DNA of 64,000 bases from Micromonospora aurantiaca ATCC 27029 (GTDB taxonomy: Bacteria > Actinomycetota > Actinomycetes > Mycobacteriales > Micromonosporaceae). The stretch is taken from the NCBI RefSeq assembly GCF_000145235.1, contig NC_014391.1, positions 124,001 to 188,000 on the forward strand, read 5' to 3'. This document shows, piece after piece, positions 8,490 through 16,358 of this stretch. Positions within the stretch are counted from its first letter, which is position 1. The number at the start of each line of letters is the position of its first letter. The translations under genes and the position numbers were made by a program. Below the pieces are notes generated by a model that was not told where the DNA came from, made no database searches, and saw only the letters and a program-made list of their open reading frames with translations.

Positions 8490-8519
8490 TTGTCGTTGCC
8501 TACCGGTGAGTAATACAGT
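8490..8519 (+). promoter_or_regulatory. Putative fadE5 promoter
   Basis: TTGTCG at 8490-8495 and TACAGT at 8514-8519 are separated by 18 bases. The -10 region is overlapped or flanked by the two operator-like sites listed separately. Confidence 0.45.
8500..8513 (-). promoter_or_regulatory. Operator-like half-palindrome 1 before fadE5
   Basis: Read on the minus strand this is TTACTCACCGGTAG, 11 of 14 identical to the second site 26 bases downstream. The pair gives the consensus TTACTSAYCGGTAR. The TTAC...GTAA symmetry is of the kind bound by TetR-family acyl-CoA responsive repressors; no such regulator is encoded next to it. Confidence 0.5.
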
Positions 8520-8525
8520 CTGGAG

Positions 8526-8539
8526 TTACTGATCGGTAA
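8526..8539 (+). promoter_or_regulatory. Operator-like palindrome 2 before fadE5
   Basis: TTACTGATCGGTAA, an inverted repeat with GTTAC/GTAAC arms, 28 bases before the fadE5 ATG and just downstream of the predicted -10. Confidence 0.5.
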
Positions 8540-8567
8540 CACCTGTCCGGAAGCGGGGCCAGCGAGC

Positions 8568-10424
8568 ATGACCCACTACAAGAGCAATGTGCGGGACCTC
8601 GAGTTCAACCTGTTCGAGGTATTCGGGGCGGACCGGACGCTCGGCCAGGCGCCGTTCACGGACCTGGACGTCGACACGGCCCGCAGCTTCCTCGGCGAGG
8701 TCGACCGCCTCGCCCGCGAGGACCTGGCCGCCAGCTACTCGGACAGCGACCGCAATCCGCCGGTCTTCGACCCGGCGACGTTCACCGCGCCGCTGCCGGA
8801 GTCGTTCAAGAAGTCGTACAAGGCGTTCATGGACTCCGAGTTCTGGCGCCTGGACCTGCCGGAGTCCCTGGGCGGCACGAACGCCCCGCGCGCCCTCTGG
8901 TGGTCGCTCGCCGAGCTGGTGCTCGGCGCCAACGCCCCGATCTGGATGTACGCCTCCGGCCCGTCCTTCGCGCACGTGCTGCACGTCGAGGGCACCGAGG
9001 AGCAGAAGAAGTGGGCCCGGCTGTTCATCGACAAGCAGTGGGGCTCGACCATGGTCCTCACCGAGCCGGACGCCGGCTCCGACGTGGGCGCCGGCCGTAC
9101 CCGCGCGATCCAGCAGCCGGACGGCTCGTGGCACATCGAGGGCGTGAAGCGCTTCATCACCTCCGGTGAGCACGACCTGAGCGACAACATCGTCCACTAC
9201 GTGCTGGCCCGCCCGGTCGGCGTCGAGGGCGTCGGCGGTCCGGGCACCAAGGGCCTGTCGCTGTTCGTCGTGCCGAAGTACCACTTCGACGCCGAGACCG
9301 GCGAGCTGGGCGAGCGCAACGGCGTCTACGCGACGAACGTCGAGCACAAGATGGGCCTGAAGGTCTCGAACACCTGCGAGGTGACCTTCGGCGAGCACGG
9401 CGTACCGGCCAAGGGCTGGCTGCTGGGCGAGAAGCACGACGGCATCCGCCAGATGTTCATGATCATCGAGTACGCCCGGATGCTGGTCGGCACCAAGGCG
9501 ATCGCCACGCTCTCCACCGGCTACCTCAACGCCCTGGAGTACGCCAAGAACCGGGTGCAGGGTGCCGACCTCGTCCAGATGACCGACAAGACCGCCCCGC
9601 GGGTGACCATCACCCACCACCCGGACGTGCGCCGCTCGCTGCTGCTGCAGAAGTCGTACGCCGAGGGCCTGCGCGCGCTGGTCTGCTACACCGCGAGCTG
9701 GCAGGACAAGGTCGCGATCGCCGAGGCGGCCGGTGACGAGAAGGCCACCAAGCTGGCGAAGCGGGTCAACGACCTGCTCCTGCCGCTGGTCAAGGGCGTC
9801 GGTTCGGAGCGGGCGTACGAGCTGCTCGGCCACGAGTCGCTCCAGACCTACGGCGGTTCCGGCTTCCTCCAGGACTACCCGCTGGAGCAGTACGTCCGGG
9901 ACGCCAAGATCGACACCCTGTACGAGGGCACCACCGCGATCCAGAGCCTCGACCTGATCTTCCGGAAGATCGTCCGGGACAACGGCAAGGCCCTGATGGC
10001 GGTCGCCGCCGAGATCCAGGAGCACATCGCCTCCGAGGCCGGCAACGGCCAGCTCAAGGAGGAGCGTCAGGCGCTCGGCAAGGCGCTCGCCGAGATCCAG
10101 AACATCCTCGGCGTGATGACCGGCTGGCTGGGCGAGGCCCAGGGCGGCGACACCCGCGCGCTCTACAAGGTCGGCCTGAGCAGCCGCCGGTTCCTGCTGG
10201 CGATCGGCGACCTGGTGGTCGGCTGGCTGCTCCAGAAGCAGGCGGACGTGGCTCTGAAGGCGCTGGCCGGCGAGGTCTCCGCGGCCGACAAGTCCTTCTA
10301 CACCGGCAAGGTCGCCGCGGCCCGGTTCTTCGCCCGCGAGGTGCTGCCCCGCATCGGCGCCGACCGCCGGATCATCGAGGGCACCGACCTGGAGATCATG
10401 GACCTCCCGGAGGAGGCTTTCTGA
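8568..10424 (+). CDS. fadE5: Acyl-CoA dehydrogenase, FadE5 type
   Basis: A 618-residue flavoprotein that I recognise as colinear with mycobacterial FadE5, a long acyl-CoA dehydrogenase with broad chain-length range. Shared stretches include the N-terminus ([16 protein letters not shown]), [27 protein letters not shown] (FAD/substrate loop), [33 protein letters not shown] and [20 protein letters not shown]. It carries the extra C-terminal helical domain of about 130 residues. Role: first step of fatty-acid beta-oxidation in the cytoplasm. It appears monocistronic, with its own promoter, twin operators and terminator. Confidence 0.95.
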   Translation: MTHYKSNVRDLEFNLFEVFGADRTLGQAPFTDLDVDTARSFLGEVDRLAREDLAASYSDSDRNPPVFDPATFTAPLPESFKKSYKAFMDSEFWRLDLPESLGGTNAPRALWWSLAELVLGANAPIWMYASGPSFAHVLHVEGTEEQKKWARLFIDKQWGSTMVLTEPDAGSDVGAGRTRAIQQPDGSWHIEGVKRFITSGEHDLSDNIVHYVLARPVGVEGVGGPGTKGLSLFVVPKYHFDAETGELGERNGVYATNVEHKMGLKVSNTCEVTFGEHGVPAKGWLLGEKHDGIRQMFMIIEYARMLVGTKAIATLSTGYLNALEYAKNRVQGADLVQMTDKTAPRVTITHHPDVRRSLLLQKSYAEGLRALVCYTASWQDKVAIAEAAGDEKATKLAKRVNDLLLPLVKGVGSERAYELLGHESLQTYGGSGFLQDYPLEQYVRDAKIDTLYEGTTAIQSLDLIFRKIVRDNGKALMAVAAEIQEHIASEAGNGQLKEERQALGKALAEIQNILGVMTGWLGEAQGGDTRALYKVGLSSRRFLLAIGDLVVGWLLQKQADVALKALAGEVSAADKSFYTGKVAAARFFAREVLPRIGADRRIIEGTDLEIMDLPEEAF

Positions 10425-10470
10425 GCCCTTCCGGGGGCTTTCACCCCTGACACGTCACTCTCCCCCTCAT

Positions 10471-10508
10471 GACGACGGCCGGCGGGCACCAGCCCGCCGG
10501 CCGTCGTC
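10471..10508 (+). terminator. fadE5 terminator hairpin
   Basis: A perfect 16-bp stem (GACGACGGCCGGCGGG) with a 6-base loop, 46 bases after the fadE5 stop. Confidence 0.8.
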
Positions 10509-10608
10509 GTGCGTGCGCCCGGGTGGATAGGCGGCCCGGTGGCGGGTAACCGTCGCGGACCACGACCGGAGTACGCCCAAGGCCATCGCACGGGGGAGTG
10601 CAGCGCAC

Positions 10609-10878
10609 ATGGGCATTGGTAGCGCCATCTTTCTCATCGCGCTCGGCGCGATCATGACCTTCGCCATCCGGGCCAACGTCTGGTGGATCGACCTGCGCGC
10701 GGTCGGCTGGGTGTTCATCCTGGCCGGGCTGGGCGTTCTGCTGACCACGCTGTGGTTCTGGCAGGACCGCCGCAAGCGGGCCCGCACGCTCATCGTGGAG
10801 GAGAACCGGCTCTCGCATCCGACAGCGATGATGCCGCCGCCGCCCGACCCGCCGCCGCCGACCGCGCCGCCGTCCTGA
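10609..10878 (+). CDS. DUF6458-type small membrane protein (copy 1)
   Basis: An 89-residue protein with two membrane helices (IFLIALGAIMTFAI and GWVFILAGLGVLLTTLWF) joined by a short loop containing WWIDLR, then a basic stretch and a Pro-rich tail. The GIGxxIFLIALGAI...VGWV pattern is the family hallmark. Function is unknown in the family. GGGGAG lies 9 bases upstream of the ATG. A second copy lies at 12977. Confidence 0.85.
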   Translation: MGIGSAIFLIALGAIMTFAIRANVWWIDLRAVGWVFILAGLGVLLTTLWFWQDRRKRARTLIVEENRLSHPTAMMPPPPDPPPPTAPPS

Positions 10879-10887
10879 CGCCGCGTC

Positions 10888-11754
10888 TCAGCGGCCGATC
10901 CGGTCCAGTTCGGCGAGGTCGTCGCCGGAGAGGGCCAGCCCGGCACCGGCGACGTTCTCGCGCAGGTGCGCGACGGACTTGGTGCCGGGGATCAGCAGGA
11001 TGTTCGGCGAGCGCCGCAGCAGCCAGGCCAGGGCGACGCCCATCGGCGTCGCCCCCAGGCGTTCCGCCACCGCCGACAACGCCGAGGACTGCAACGGCGT
11101 GAACCCGCCGAGCGGGAAGAACGGCACGTAGGCGACGCCCTGCCGGGCCAACTCGTCGATCAGGTCGTCGTCGCCGCGGTGGGCCAGGTTGTACCGGTTC
11201 TGCACGCAGACGATCGGCGCGATCGTCTGCGCCTCGGCCACCTGCTCGGGCGTCACGTTGCTCAGGCCGAGGTGGCGGATCAGGCCCTCCTGCCGGAGCG
11301 CGACGAGCGTCTCCAGCGCCTCGGCGAGAGACCCGGGCTGCGGCCCCGTGGCGTCGCCGAGCCGCAGGTTGACCAGGCCGAGCGCGTCCACGCCTAGCGT
11401 CTCCAGGTTCTCCCGGACCTGCCGGCGCAGGCTCTGCGGATCCCGGGCCGTGGGCCAGCCGCCCTGCTCGTCCCGGTCCGCGCCGACCTTCGTGACGACG
11501 TGCAGCGACTCCGGGTACGGGTGCAGCGCCTCCCGGATCAGCCGGTTGGTGACGTACGGCCCGTACGCCGCGCTGGTGTCGATGTGGGTGATGCCGAGTG
11601 CGACCGCCTCGCGCAGCACCGCCAGGGCGCCGTCATGGTCGGCCGGTGGTCCCATGACCCAGGGGCCGGCGAGTTGCATCGCGCCGTAGCCGAACCGGGT
11701 GACGGTCAGGTCGCCCAGCGTCCAGGTGCCGCCGGGAAGGGTGGTGCGGGCCAT
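10888..11754 (-). CDS. Aldo/keto reductase
   Basis: A 288-residue NADPH-dependent aldo/keto reductase (TIM barrel). Catalytic Asp59 and Tyr64 are in HIDTSAAYGP and Lys89 in HVVTKVG; the position usually occupied by the tetrad histidine reads VNLR, as in one bacterial subgroup. NRYNLAHR and LIPGTKSVAHLRENVAGAGL are the C-terminal cofactor elements. The ATG at 11754 matches the family N-terminus (MARTTLPGG); AGAGG precedes it. It is divergent from an HxlR regulator, suggesting induction by an electrophile or carbonyl compound (inference). Confidence 0.93.
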   Translation of the reverse strand: MARTTLPGGTWTLGDLTVTRFGYGAMQLAGPWVMGPPADHDGALAVLREAVALGITHIDTSAAYGPYVTNRLIREALHPYPESLHVVTKVGADRDEQGGWPTARDPQSLRRQVRENLETLGVDALGLVNLRLGDATGPQPGSLAEALETLVALRQEGLIRHLGLSNVTPEQVAEAQTIAPIVCVQNRYNLAHRGDDDLIDELARQGVAYVPFFPLGGFTPLQSSALSAVAERLGATPMGVALAWLLRRSPNILLIPGTKSVAHLRENVAGAGLALSGDDLAELDRIGR

Positions 11755-11831
11755 GCGTGTACCTCTTGGCTCTCGTCGTCCGTTACGCGACGCCGCCGGG
11801 TCGCGGCGCCGACCTCCACTATCGGGGTGTA

Positions 11832-11848
11832 ACTTTCTGCTGGGAAGT
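11832..11848. promoter_or_regulatory. Imperfect inverted repeat between aldo/keto reductase and hxlR-type gene
   Basis: ACTTTC and GGAAGT (5 of 6 complementary) flank 5 bases in an AT-richer patch of the 150-base divergent intergenic region. It is a candidate site for the adjacent HxlR protein, whose family binds short inverted repeats. Confidence 0.35.
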
Positions 11849-11904
11849 AGGCACCTAAAAGTGCGTAGCTCACCGGACGGCAGGAGAGGGCGGCAGGAGC
11901 AGAG

Positions 11905-12312
11905 ATGAGCAAGGCGGAGTACGACGCGTTCCTGGCCCAGTGCCCCAGCCGGCAACTACTGGACCGGATCGCCGACAAGTGGGTCACGCTGGTGCTGGCA
12001 GCGCTGCGCAGCGACGGCTCGCACCGGTTCGGTGCCGACTGCGCAGGTGTCCCGCGCCCGATGCGCTACTCGGAGCTGTCCCGCACGCTCGCCGGCGTCA
12101 GCCAGAAGATGCTCACCCAGACGCTGCGCGCCCTGGAACGCGACGGCCTGGTCACCCGCACCGTGGAGCCCACGGTGCCGGTCACAGTCACCTACGAGCT
12201 GACAGCGCTCGGGCTCTCGCTGCTCAAGACGATCCAGGGCCTGAAGGTCTGGGCGGAGGCGCACATGGACGACGTGTTCGCCAACCGGGAGGCCTACGAC
12301 AGCCGGGTCTGA
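11905..12312 (+). CDS. HxlR family transcriptional regulator
   Basis: A 135-residue winged-helix regulator of the HxlR/YodB type. MRYSELSRTLAGVSQKMLTQ followed by LRALERDGLVTR is the diagnostic helix-turn-helix and wing. Cys13 (AQCPSRQLLDRI) sits where redox-sensing members have their reactive cysteine, and a second Cys is at residue 47. Divergent from the aldo/keto reductase, which it probably controls. GGAGCAGAG precedes the ATG. Confidence 0.92.
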   Translation: MSKAEYDAFLAQCPSRQLLDRIADKWVTLVLAALRSDGSHRFGADCAGVPRPMRYSELSRTLAGVSQKMLTQTLRALERDGLVTRTVEPTVPVTVTYELTALGLSLLKTIQGLKVWAEAHMDDVFANREAYDSRV

Positions 12313-12322
12313 GTCGTACCGG

Positions 12323-12859
12323 TCAGGCGCGGGCGGTGTGGCGGGCGGTGAGCGGCGCGCCGCCGGGGGCCAGCTCGGCCCACCGGGTCGTCGGCCGGTG
12401 CACCACGAGATCGGTGGTACGCAGCCCGTCCGGGTCGGCCCGCTGCGGGTCGAGCAGCGCCGAGAGCAGCGAGACACCAGGGTTGTGCGCCACGAGCAGC
12501 ACCGTGCCGGCCGTCGGCTCGACCGTCCGGACGAGGGCCAGCAACTGGTCCGGGTGCGCGTCGTACGCGGCCGCCTCGTACCGCACCGCCGGGCGCGAAC
12601 CCGCCGGGCCGCCCTCCGGTGGCGAGCCGGTCATGCCCATCGCCACGTCGTGCCAGGTCTGCCGGGTGCGCCGGGCCGGCGAGCAGAGCACCACGTCGGG
12701 AAGCAGCCCTTGCCGGGCCAGCCAGGCGCCGGCCGCCGCCGCGTCGGCGTGGCCCCGCGCGGTGAGCGACCGCTCCGCGTCCGGGCCGTCCGCGGACTGC
12801 TCGGCCTTGGCGTGCCGCAGCAGAACCAGCGTCCGCTGCCCGTTCCTGCCGTCCGTCAT
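12323..12859 (-). CDS. SixA-like histidine phosphatase family protein
   Basis: A 178-residue phosphoglycerate-mutase-superfamily protein. LVLLRHAKAEQS carries the catalytic RHAK signature of SixA, LTARGHADAAAAGAWL the conserved helix, VVLCSPARRTRQTW the second arginine and VLLVAHNPGVSLL the second catalytic histidine. SixA-type enzymes act on phosphohistidine or small phosphorylated metabolites; the substrate is unknown. I chose ATG 12859, 35 codons inside the longest frame, because conserved sequence starts there. Confidence 0.9.
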   Translation of the reverse strand: MTDGRNGQRTLVLLRHAKAEQSADGPDAERSLTARGHADAAAAGAWLARQGLLPDVVLCSPARRTRQTWHDVAMGMTGSPPEGGPAGSRPAVRYEAAAYDAHPDQLLALVRTVEPTAGTVLLVAHNPGVSLLSALLDPQRADPDGLRTTDLVVHRPTTRWAELAPGGAPLTARHTARA

Positions 12860-12976
12860 ACCGCCCAGCTTGCCTGATTGACGATCGAAGCGCCTGGGTA
12901 TGTCGATGTGTGCCGCTACCTCATCCATGGCCGCGGCGGGCAGGAAACGCCAGCAGGACGCCAAGGAGGCGACGTC

Positions 12977-13267
12977 ATGGGCATCGGTGCCAGCATCTTC
13001 CTCATCGCGCTCGGCGCGATCTTCGCGTTCGCCATCGACGCCGATCTGGGATGGCTGAACCTCAACGTGGTGGGCTGGGTGCTCATGCTCGCCGGCGTCG
13101 CCGGCCTGCTCACCACGCTCTACTTCTGGAACAGCCGCCGCCGGGTCGTGGCCGCCCCGGTCCGCGAGCAGGTGGTCGCCGAGCCGGTGGTGCCGGTGCG
13201 CGACGACCGCGTGGTGCGCGAGGAGTACCGCGAGGTGCGCCGCCCGGGCTCGGGCTACCCGGCCTGA
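12977..13267 (+). CDS. DUF6458-type small membrane protein (copy 2)
   Basis: A 96-residue paralogue of the gene at 10609: both start MGIG and share SIFLIALGAI, the VGWV turn and a second helix ending TTLYFWNSRRR. The C-terminal tail differs, being charged (REQVVAEPVVPVRDDRVVRE). AAGGAGG is 7 bases upstream of the ATG. Function unknown. It ends at a strong bidirectional terminator. Confidence 0.85.
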   Translation: MGIGASIFLIALGAIFAFAIDADLGWLNLNVVGWVLMLAGVAGLLTTLYFWNSRRRVVAAPVREQVVAEPVVPVRDDRVVREEYREVRRPGSGYPA

Positions 13268-13280
13268 CCCCCGAGAACCC

Positions 13281-13308
13281 GAGGGCCCCGCAACGGTGCG
13301 GGGCCCTC
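13281..13308. terminator. Bidirectional terminator between DUF6458 copy 2 and trhA
   Basis: A perfect 12-bp stem (GAGGGCCCCGCA) with an ACGG loop between two convergent genes, 13 bases after one stop and 23 from the other. Confidence 0.85.
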
Positions 13309-13331
13309 GCGCATGTCCGGGGTCCGCTCGG

Positions 13332-14009
13332 TCAGGCGAACAGTGCGAAGTAGATCGCGATGTGGTGGCAGATCGCCGCGACGAGCGTGCAGGCGTGGAA
13401 GAACTCGTGGTGCCCGAAGACTGTGGGCCACGGATTCGGCCGACGCAGCGCGTAGAACACCGCGCCCACGCTGTAGATCGCGCCGCCCACGCTCAGCAGC
13501 ACCAGCGCGGTGACGCCACCGGAGTGCAGGATCTGCGGCAGCATGGCCACCGCGACCCAGCCGAGCGCCAGGTAGAGCGGGGCGGAGACCCAGCGCGGCG
13601 CGTGCGGCCAGATCAGCTTCACCGCCACGCCCGCGATCGCGCCGCCCCAGACCAGGCTCAGCATGATCGTGGCCTGCCGGTTGTCCAGCAGCAGGGCGCA
13701 GAACGGTGTGTAGGTGCCGGCGATGAACACGAAGATCATCGAGTGGTCCATCCGGCGCATGATCTGGTAGCCGCGTTCGGTCCAGACCCGCCGGTGGTAG
13801 AGCGCGCTGGTGCCGAACAGCCCGCACACGGTGAAGCTGTAGATCAGGCAGCTCACCAGCGGCGCCCAGCCGGGACGGCCGGCGGCGATCGAACACAGCA
13901 CGATGCCGCAGACGAGAGCGGCGAAGAACGCGTACGCGTGCAGCCAGCCGCGCATACGCGGCTTCCCGATGTCGGCCGGCCGGAGCCGGAACGGTGCGGA
14001 GGTCGTCAC
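13332..14009 (-). CDS. trhA: Hemolysin III family / PAQR membrane protein
   Basis: A 225-residue protein with seven predicted membrane helices. Family motifs: FGTSALYHR (first His), MRRMDHSMIFVFIAGTYTPF (conserved Asp/His), and HHEFFHACTLVAAICHHIAI (two metal-ligand histidines). Bacterial members (TrhA/YqfA, hemolysin III) are PAQR-like and linked to membrane-lipid homeostasis; haemolytic activity is not implied. The GTG start lacks a Shine-Dalgarno, and TAACCT ends 8 bases before it with TTGCAA 16 bases further out, so the transcript is probably leaderless. Confidence 0.92.
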   Translation of the reverse strand: MTTSAPFRLRPADIGKPRMRGWLHAYAFFAALVCGIVLCSIAAGRPGWAPLVSCLIYSFTVCGLFGTSALYHRRVWTERGYQIMRRMDHSMIFVFIAGTYTPFCALLLDNRQATIMLSLVWGGAIAGVAVKLIWPHAPRWVSAPLYLALGWVAVAMLPQILHSGGVTALVLLSVGGAIYSVGAVFYALRRPNPWPTVFGHHEFFHACTLVAAICHHIAIYFALFA

Positions 14010-14034
14010 AGCAATAGGTTACGACGGCGTAGGT

Positions 14035-14046
14035 TACTTGCAAGTA
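14035..14046. promoter_or_regulatory. Perfect 12-bp palindrome in the trhA/pxpB divergent promoter
   Basis: TACTTGCAAGTA is a perfect palindrome (14 bp, TTACTTGCAAGTAG, with one end mismatch). It overlaps the predicted -35 (TTGCAA) of trhA and lies 38 bases before pxpB, the position of an operator for either gene. Confidence 0.45.
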
Positions 14047-14084
14047 GTGTGGACCGTCACCTCACTCGACGGGAGGATGACCGG

Positions 14085-14699
14085 ATGCGGATCCGGCCGG
14101 TCGGGGCGTACGCCCTGCTCCTCGACTGTGACGACGCGGAGCAGGCGCAGGCGTGGCGGGCCGAACTGTGGCACCGGCGTGAAGCGGGCGAGCTGACCGC
14201 CACCGAGATCGTCCCCGGCGCGGTCACCGTGCTGCTCGACGGCGTACCGGACCCGGAGGCAGCCGCCGCGCGGATCGCCGCCTGGCACCCCCGCACCGCC
14301 GCCTCCGGCGCGGCCACCACCGAGGTCCGGGTACCGGTCGTGTACGACGGTGAGGACATTCCGCTCGTCGCCGGCCACTGGAACGTCGACGTGCCCGCAG
14401 TCGTCGACCGGCTGCGGCGTACCGAGTTCCGGGTCGCGTTCTGCGGGTTCGCACCCGGGTTCGCGTACCTGACCGGGCTGCCGCCCGAGCTGGCGGTGCC
14501 CCGGCTCGCCACGCCGCGTACCCGCGTGCCGGCCGGCTCGGTCGCGCTGGCCGGCCCGTACGCGGGCATCTACCCCGCCGCGTCACCCGGTGGCTGGCTG
14601 CTCGTCGGCCGCACCGATCTGCCGCTGTTCGACGTGCACGCCGACCCACCGGCCCGGCTCACCCCCGGCACCCGCGTCCGCCTGGTCGACGCGTCGTGA
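14085..14699 (+). CDS. pxpB: 5-oxoprolinase subunit B
   Basis: A 204-residue protein of the PxpB (KipI/allophanate-hydrolase-like) family. It starts MRIRPVGAYALLLDCDD and carries the family block FRVAFCGFAPGFAYLTGLPP, then RVPAGSVALAGPYAGIYPAA and SPGGWLLVGRT. With PxpC and PxpA it makes the ATP-dependent prokaryotic 5-oxoprolinase that opens pyroglutamate to glutamate. GGGAGG is 8 bases upstream of this ATG; a nearby ATG at 14077 is out of frame. Its last codon overlaps the pxpC start by 4 bases. Confidence 0.95.
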   Translation: MRIRPVGAYALLLDCDDAEQAQAWRAELWHRREAGELTATEIVPGAVTVLLDGVPDPEAAAARIAAWHPRTAASGAATTEVRVPVVYDGEDIPLVAGHWNVDVPAVVDRLRRTEFRVAFCGFAPGFAYLTGLPPELAVPRLATPRTRVPAGSVALAGPYAGIYPAASPGGWLLVGRTDLPLFDVHADPPARLTPGTRVRLVDAS

Positions 14700-15565
14700 T
14701 CGAGGTGCTGCGGGCCGGGGCGCTCACCACGGTCCAGGACCAGGGCCGGCCCGGCTGGGCGCACCTCGGCGTACCCCGCTCCGGCGCGCTCGACCCGGCC
14801 GCCCTGCGCCTGGCCAACCGGCTCGTCGGCAACGACGAGCATGCGGCCGGGCTGGAGATCACCGTGACCGGCTGCACGCTGCGCTTCACCCGGGCCGTGG
14901 CGGTCGCCCTCACCGGCGCCCCGGCCGACGTGGTCGTCGAGTGGCGGGCCGGATCCGCACAGCGGCGCCCGGGGGACGTCGGACGGCCGCTCGCGCTGCC
15001 CGCCGGTGCGGTGCTGCGCGTCGGACCGGCCCGCGCCGGGGTGCGGACCTGGCTCGCGGTCAGCGGCGGGATCGCTGTCGAACCGGTGCTCGGCAGCCGC
15101 GCCACCGACACGCTCTCCGGCCTCGGACCGCCGCCGCTGCGCGACGGGGACCGGCTGCCGGTCGGCACCCCGGCCGGCCCACCCGCACCGGTCGACCTCG
15201 CCGTCACCCGGCCGGTCCCGGACGAGCTGCGGCTCACGGTGCGCCCCGGCCCCCGGCAGGACTGGTTCACCCCGGAGGCGCTGGACGTGCTGTGCCGCAC
15301 CGCGTACACGGTGAGCCCGGAGAGCAACCGGGTCGGCGCGCGGCTGGCCGGCGCGACACTGAGCCGCGCGGTCGCCGGCGAACTGCTCAGCGAGGGCCTG
15401 GTGCTCGGCGCGGTGCAGGTGCCGCCGGACGGCCGGCCGCTCGTCTTCCTGGCCGACCACCCCACCACAGGCGGGTACCCCGTCATCGGGGTGGTGGACG
15501 ACGTGACAGCGCTCGCCCAGGCCCGGCCAGGCACTACGGTGACGTTCCATGGACCTCAACGCTGA
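14696..15565 (+). CDS. pxpC: 5-oxoprolinase subunit C
   Basis: A 289-residue PxpC (KipA-like, biotin-dependent-carboxylase-like fold) protein. Starts IEVLRAGALTTVQDQGRPGW with a GTG overlapping the pxpB stop. Conserved: GVPRSGALDPAALRLANRLV, LEITVTGCTLRF, TYTVSPESNRVGARLAG (here AYTVSPESNRVGARL) and HPTTGGYPVIGVV. It pairs with PxpB to form the ATP-dependent activating part of the enzyme. Its 3' end overlaps pxpA by 17 bases, indicating translational coupling. Confidence 0.95.
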   Translation: MIEVLRAGALTTVQDQGRPGWAHLGVPRSGALDPAALRLANRLVGNDEHAAGLEITVTGCTLRFTRAVAVALTGAPADVVVEWRAGSAQRRPGDVGRPLALPAGAVLRVGPARAGVRTWLAVSGGIAVEPVLGSRATDTLSGLGPPPLRDGDRLPVGTPAGPPAPVDLAVTRPVPDELRLTVRPGPRQDWFTPEALDVLCRTAYTVSPESNRVGARLAGATLSRAVAGELLSEGLVLGAVQVPPDGRPLVFLADHPTTGGYPVIGVVDDVTALAQARPGTTVTFHGPQR

Positions 15566-16298
15566 CCTGGGCGAGGGATTCGGAAGCTGGCGGCTGGGCG
15601 ACGACCACGCGCTCCTCGACCTGATCAGCTCCGCGAACGTCGCCTGCGGCTTCCACGCCGGCGACGCGGCCACCATGCACCGGGTCTGCGCGGGCGCCGC
15701 CGAACGCGGCGTCGCGGTGGGCGCGCAGGTCGGCTACCGGGACCTCGCCGGCTTCGGCCGGCGGCACATCGCGTACGACTTCGCCGAGCTGCGCGACGAG
15801 ACGATCTACCAGCTCGGGGCGCTCGACGCCTTCTGCCGGATGTACCGCACCCGGGTCCGCTACCTCAAACCGCACGGCGCGCTCTACCACGCGGCCGCCC
15901 GCGACGAGGGCCAGGCCGCCGCGCTGGTGGCGGCGATCAGCGGGTACGACCACGAGCTGCCGGTGCTCTGCCAGCCCGGCACCGTGCTGGCGCAGCTCGC
16001 TGCCGGCGCCGGGCTGCGGGTGGTGGCCGAGGGCCTCGCCGACCGCAACTACCTCCCGAACGGCACGCTCGTGCCGCGCAGCTCACCGGACGCGCTGGTG
16101 ACCGACCCGGAGCAGGTGGCCGTCCGGGCGGTACGGATGGCCGTCGAGCGCACGCTGGTCGCCGTGGACGGGACTGTGATCCCGGCCCCGGTCGAGTCGA
16201 TCTGCCTGCACGGGGACACGCCGGGCGCGGTGCGGTGCGCGGAGCTGGTACGGGCCGCGCTCATCGACGCGGGGGTCACGCTCACTCCGTTCGCGTGA
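15549..16298 (+). CDS. pxpA: 5-oxoprolinase subunit A (LamB/YcsF family)
   Basis: A 249-residue PxpA. MDLNADLGEGFGSWRLGDD, SSANVACGFHAGDAATMHR, VGAQVGYRDLAGFGRR, VRYLKPHGALYH and ESICLHGDTPGAV are all family-defining. It is the hydrolytic subunit acting with PxpB/C. The last seven codons and the stop (16276-16298) are identical to bases that belong to an intergenic repeat elsewhere in the window (43648-43670), so the C-terminus VTLTPFA appears to have been supplied by the repeat. No transporter gene accompanies this operon. Confidence 0.95.
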   Translation: MDLNADLGEGFGSWRLGDDHALLDLISSANVACGFHAGDAATMHRVCAGAAERGVAVGAQVGYRDLAGFGRRHIAYDFAELRDETIYQLGALDAFCRMYRTRVRYLKPHGALYHAAARDEGQAAALVAAISGYDHELPVLCQPGTVLAQLAAGAGLRVVAEGLADRNYLPNGTLVPRSSPDALVTDPEQVAVRAVRMAVERTLVAVDGTVIPAPVESICLHGDTPGAVRCAELVRAALIDAGVTLTPFA

Positions 16299-16352
16299 AA
16301 GGAAGGGCCCCCTCTTAACGCCTCCGGTAGAGGAAGGGGCCCTTCTTAACAC
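16276..16352 (+). repeat. REP-like element, copy 1 (AAGGAAGGGCCCC family)
   Basis: About 60 bases nearly identical to the reverse complement of 43610-43670, including GGAAGGGCCCCC, the TTAACGCCTCCGGTAGAGG connector and GGAAGGGGCCC. It overlaps the last 23 bases of pxpA and ends about 6 bases before the stop of the convergent NHL gene. Its internal complementarity may let it act as a bidirectional terminator. Confidence 0.8.
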
Positions 16353-16358
16353 GCACCG

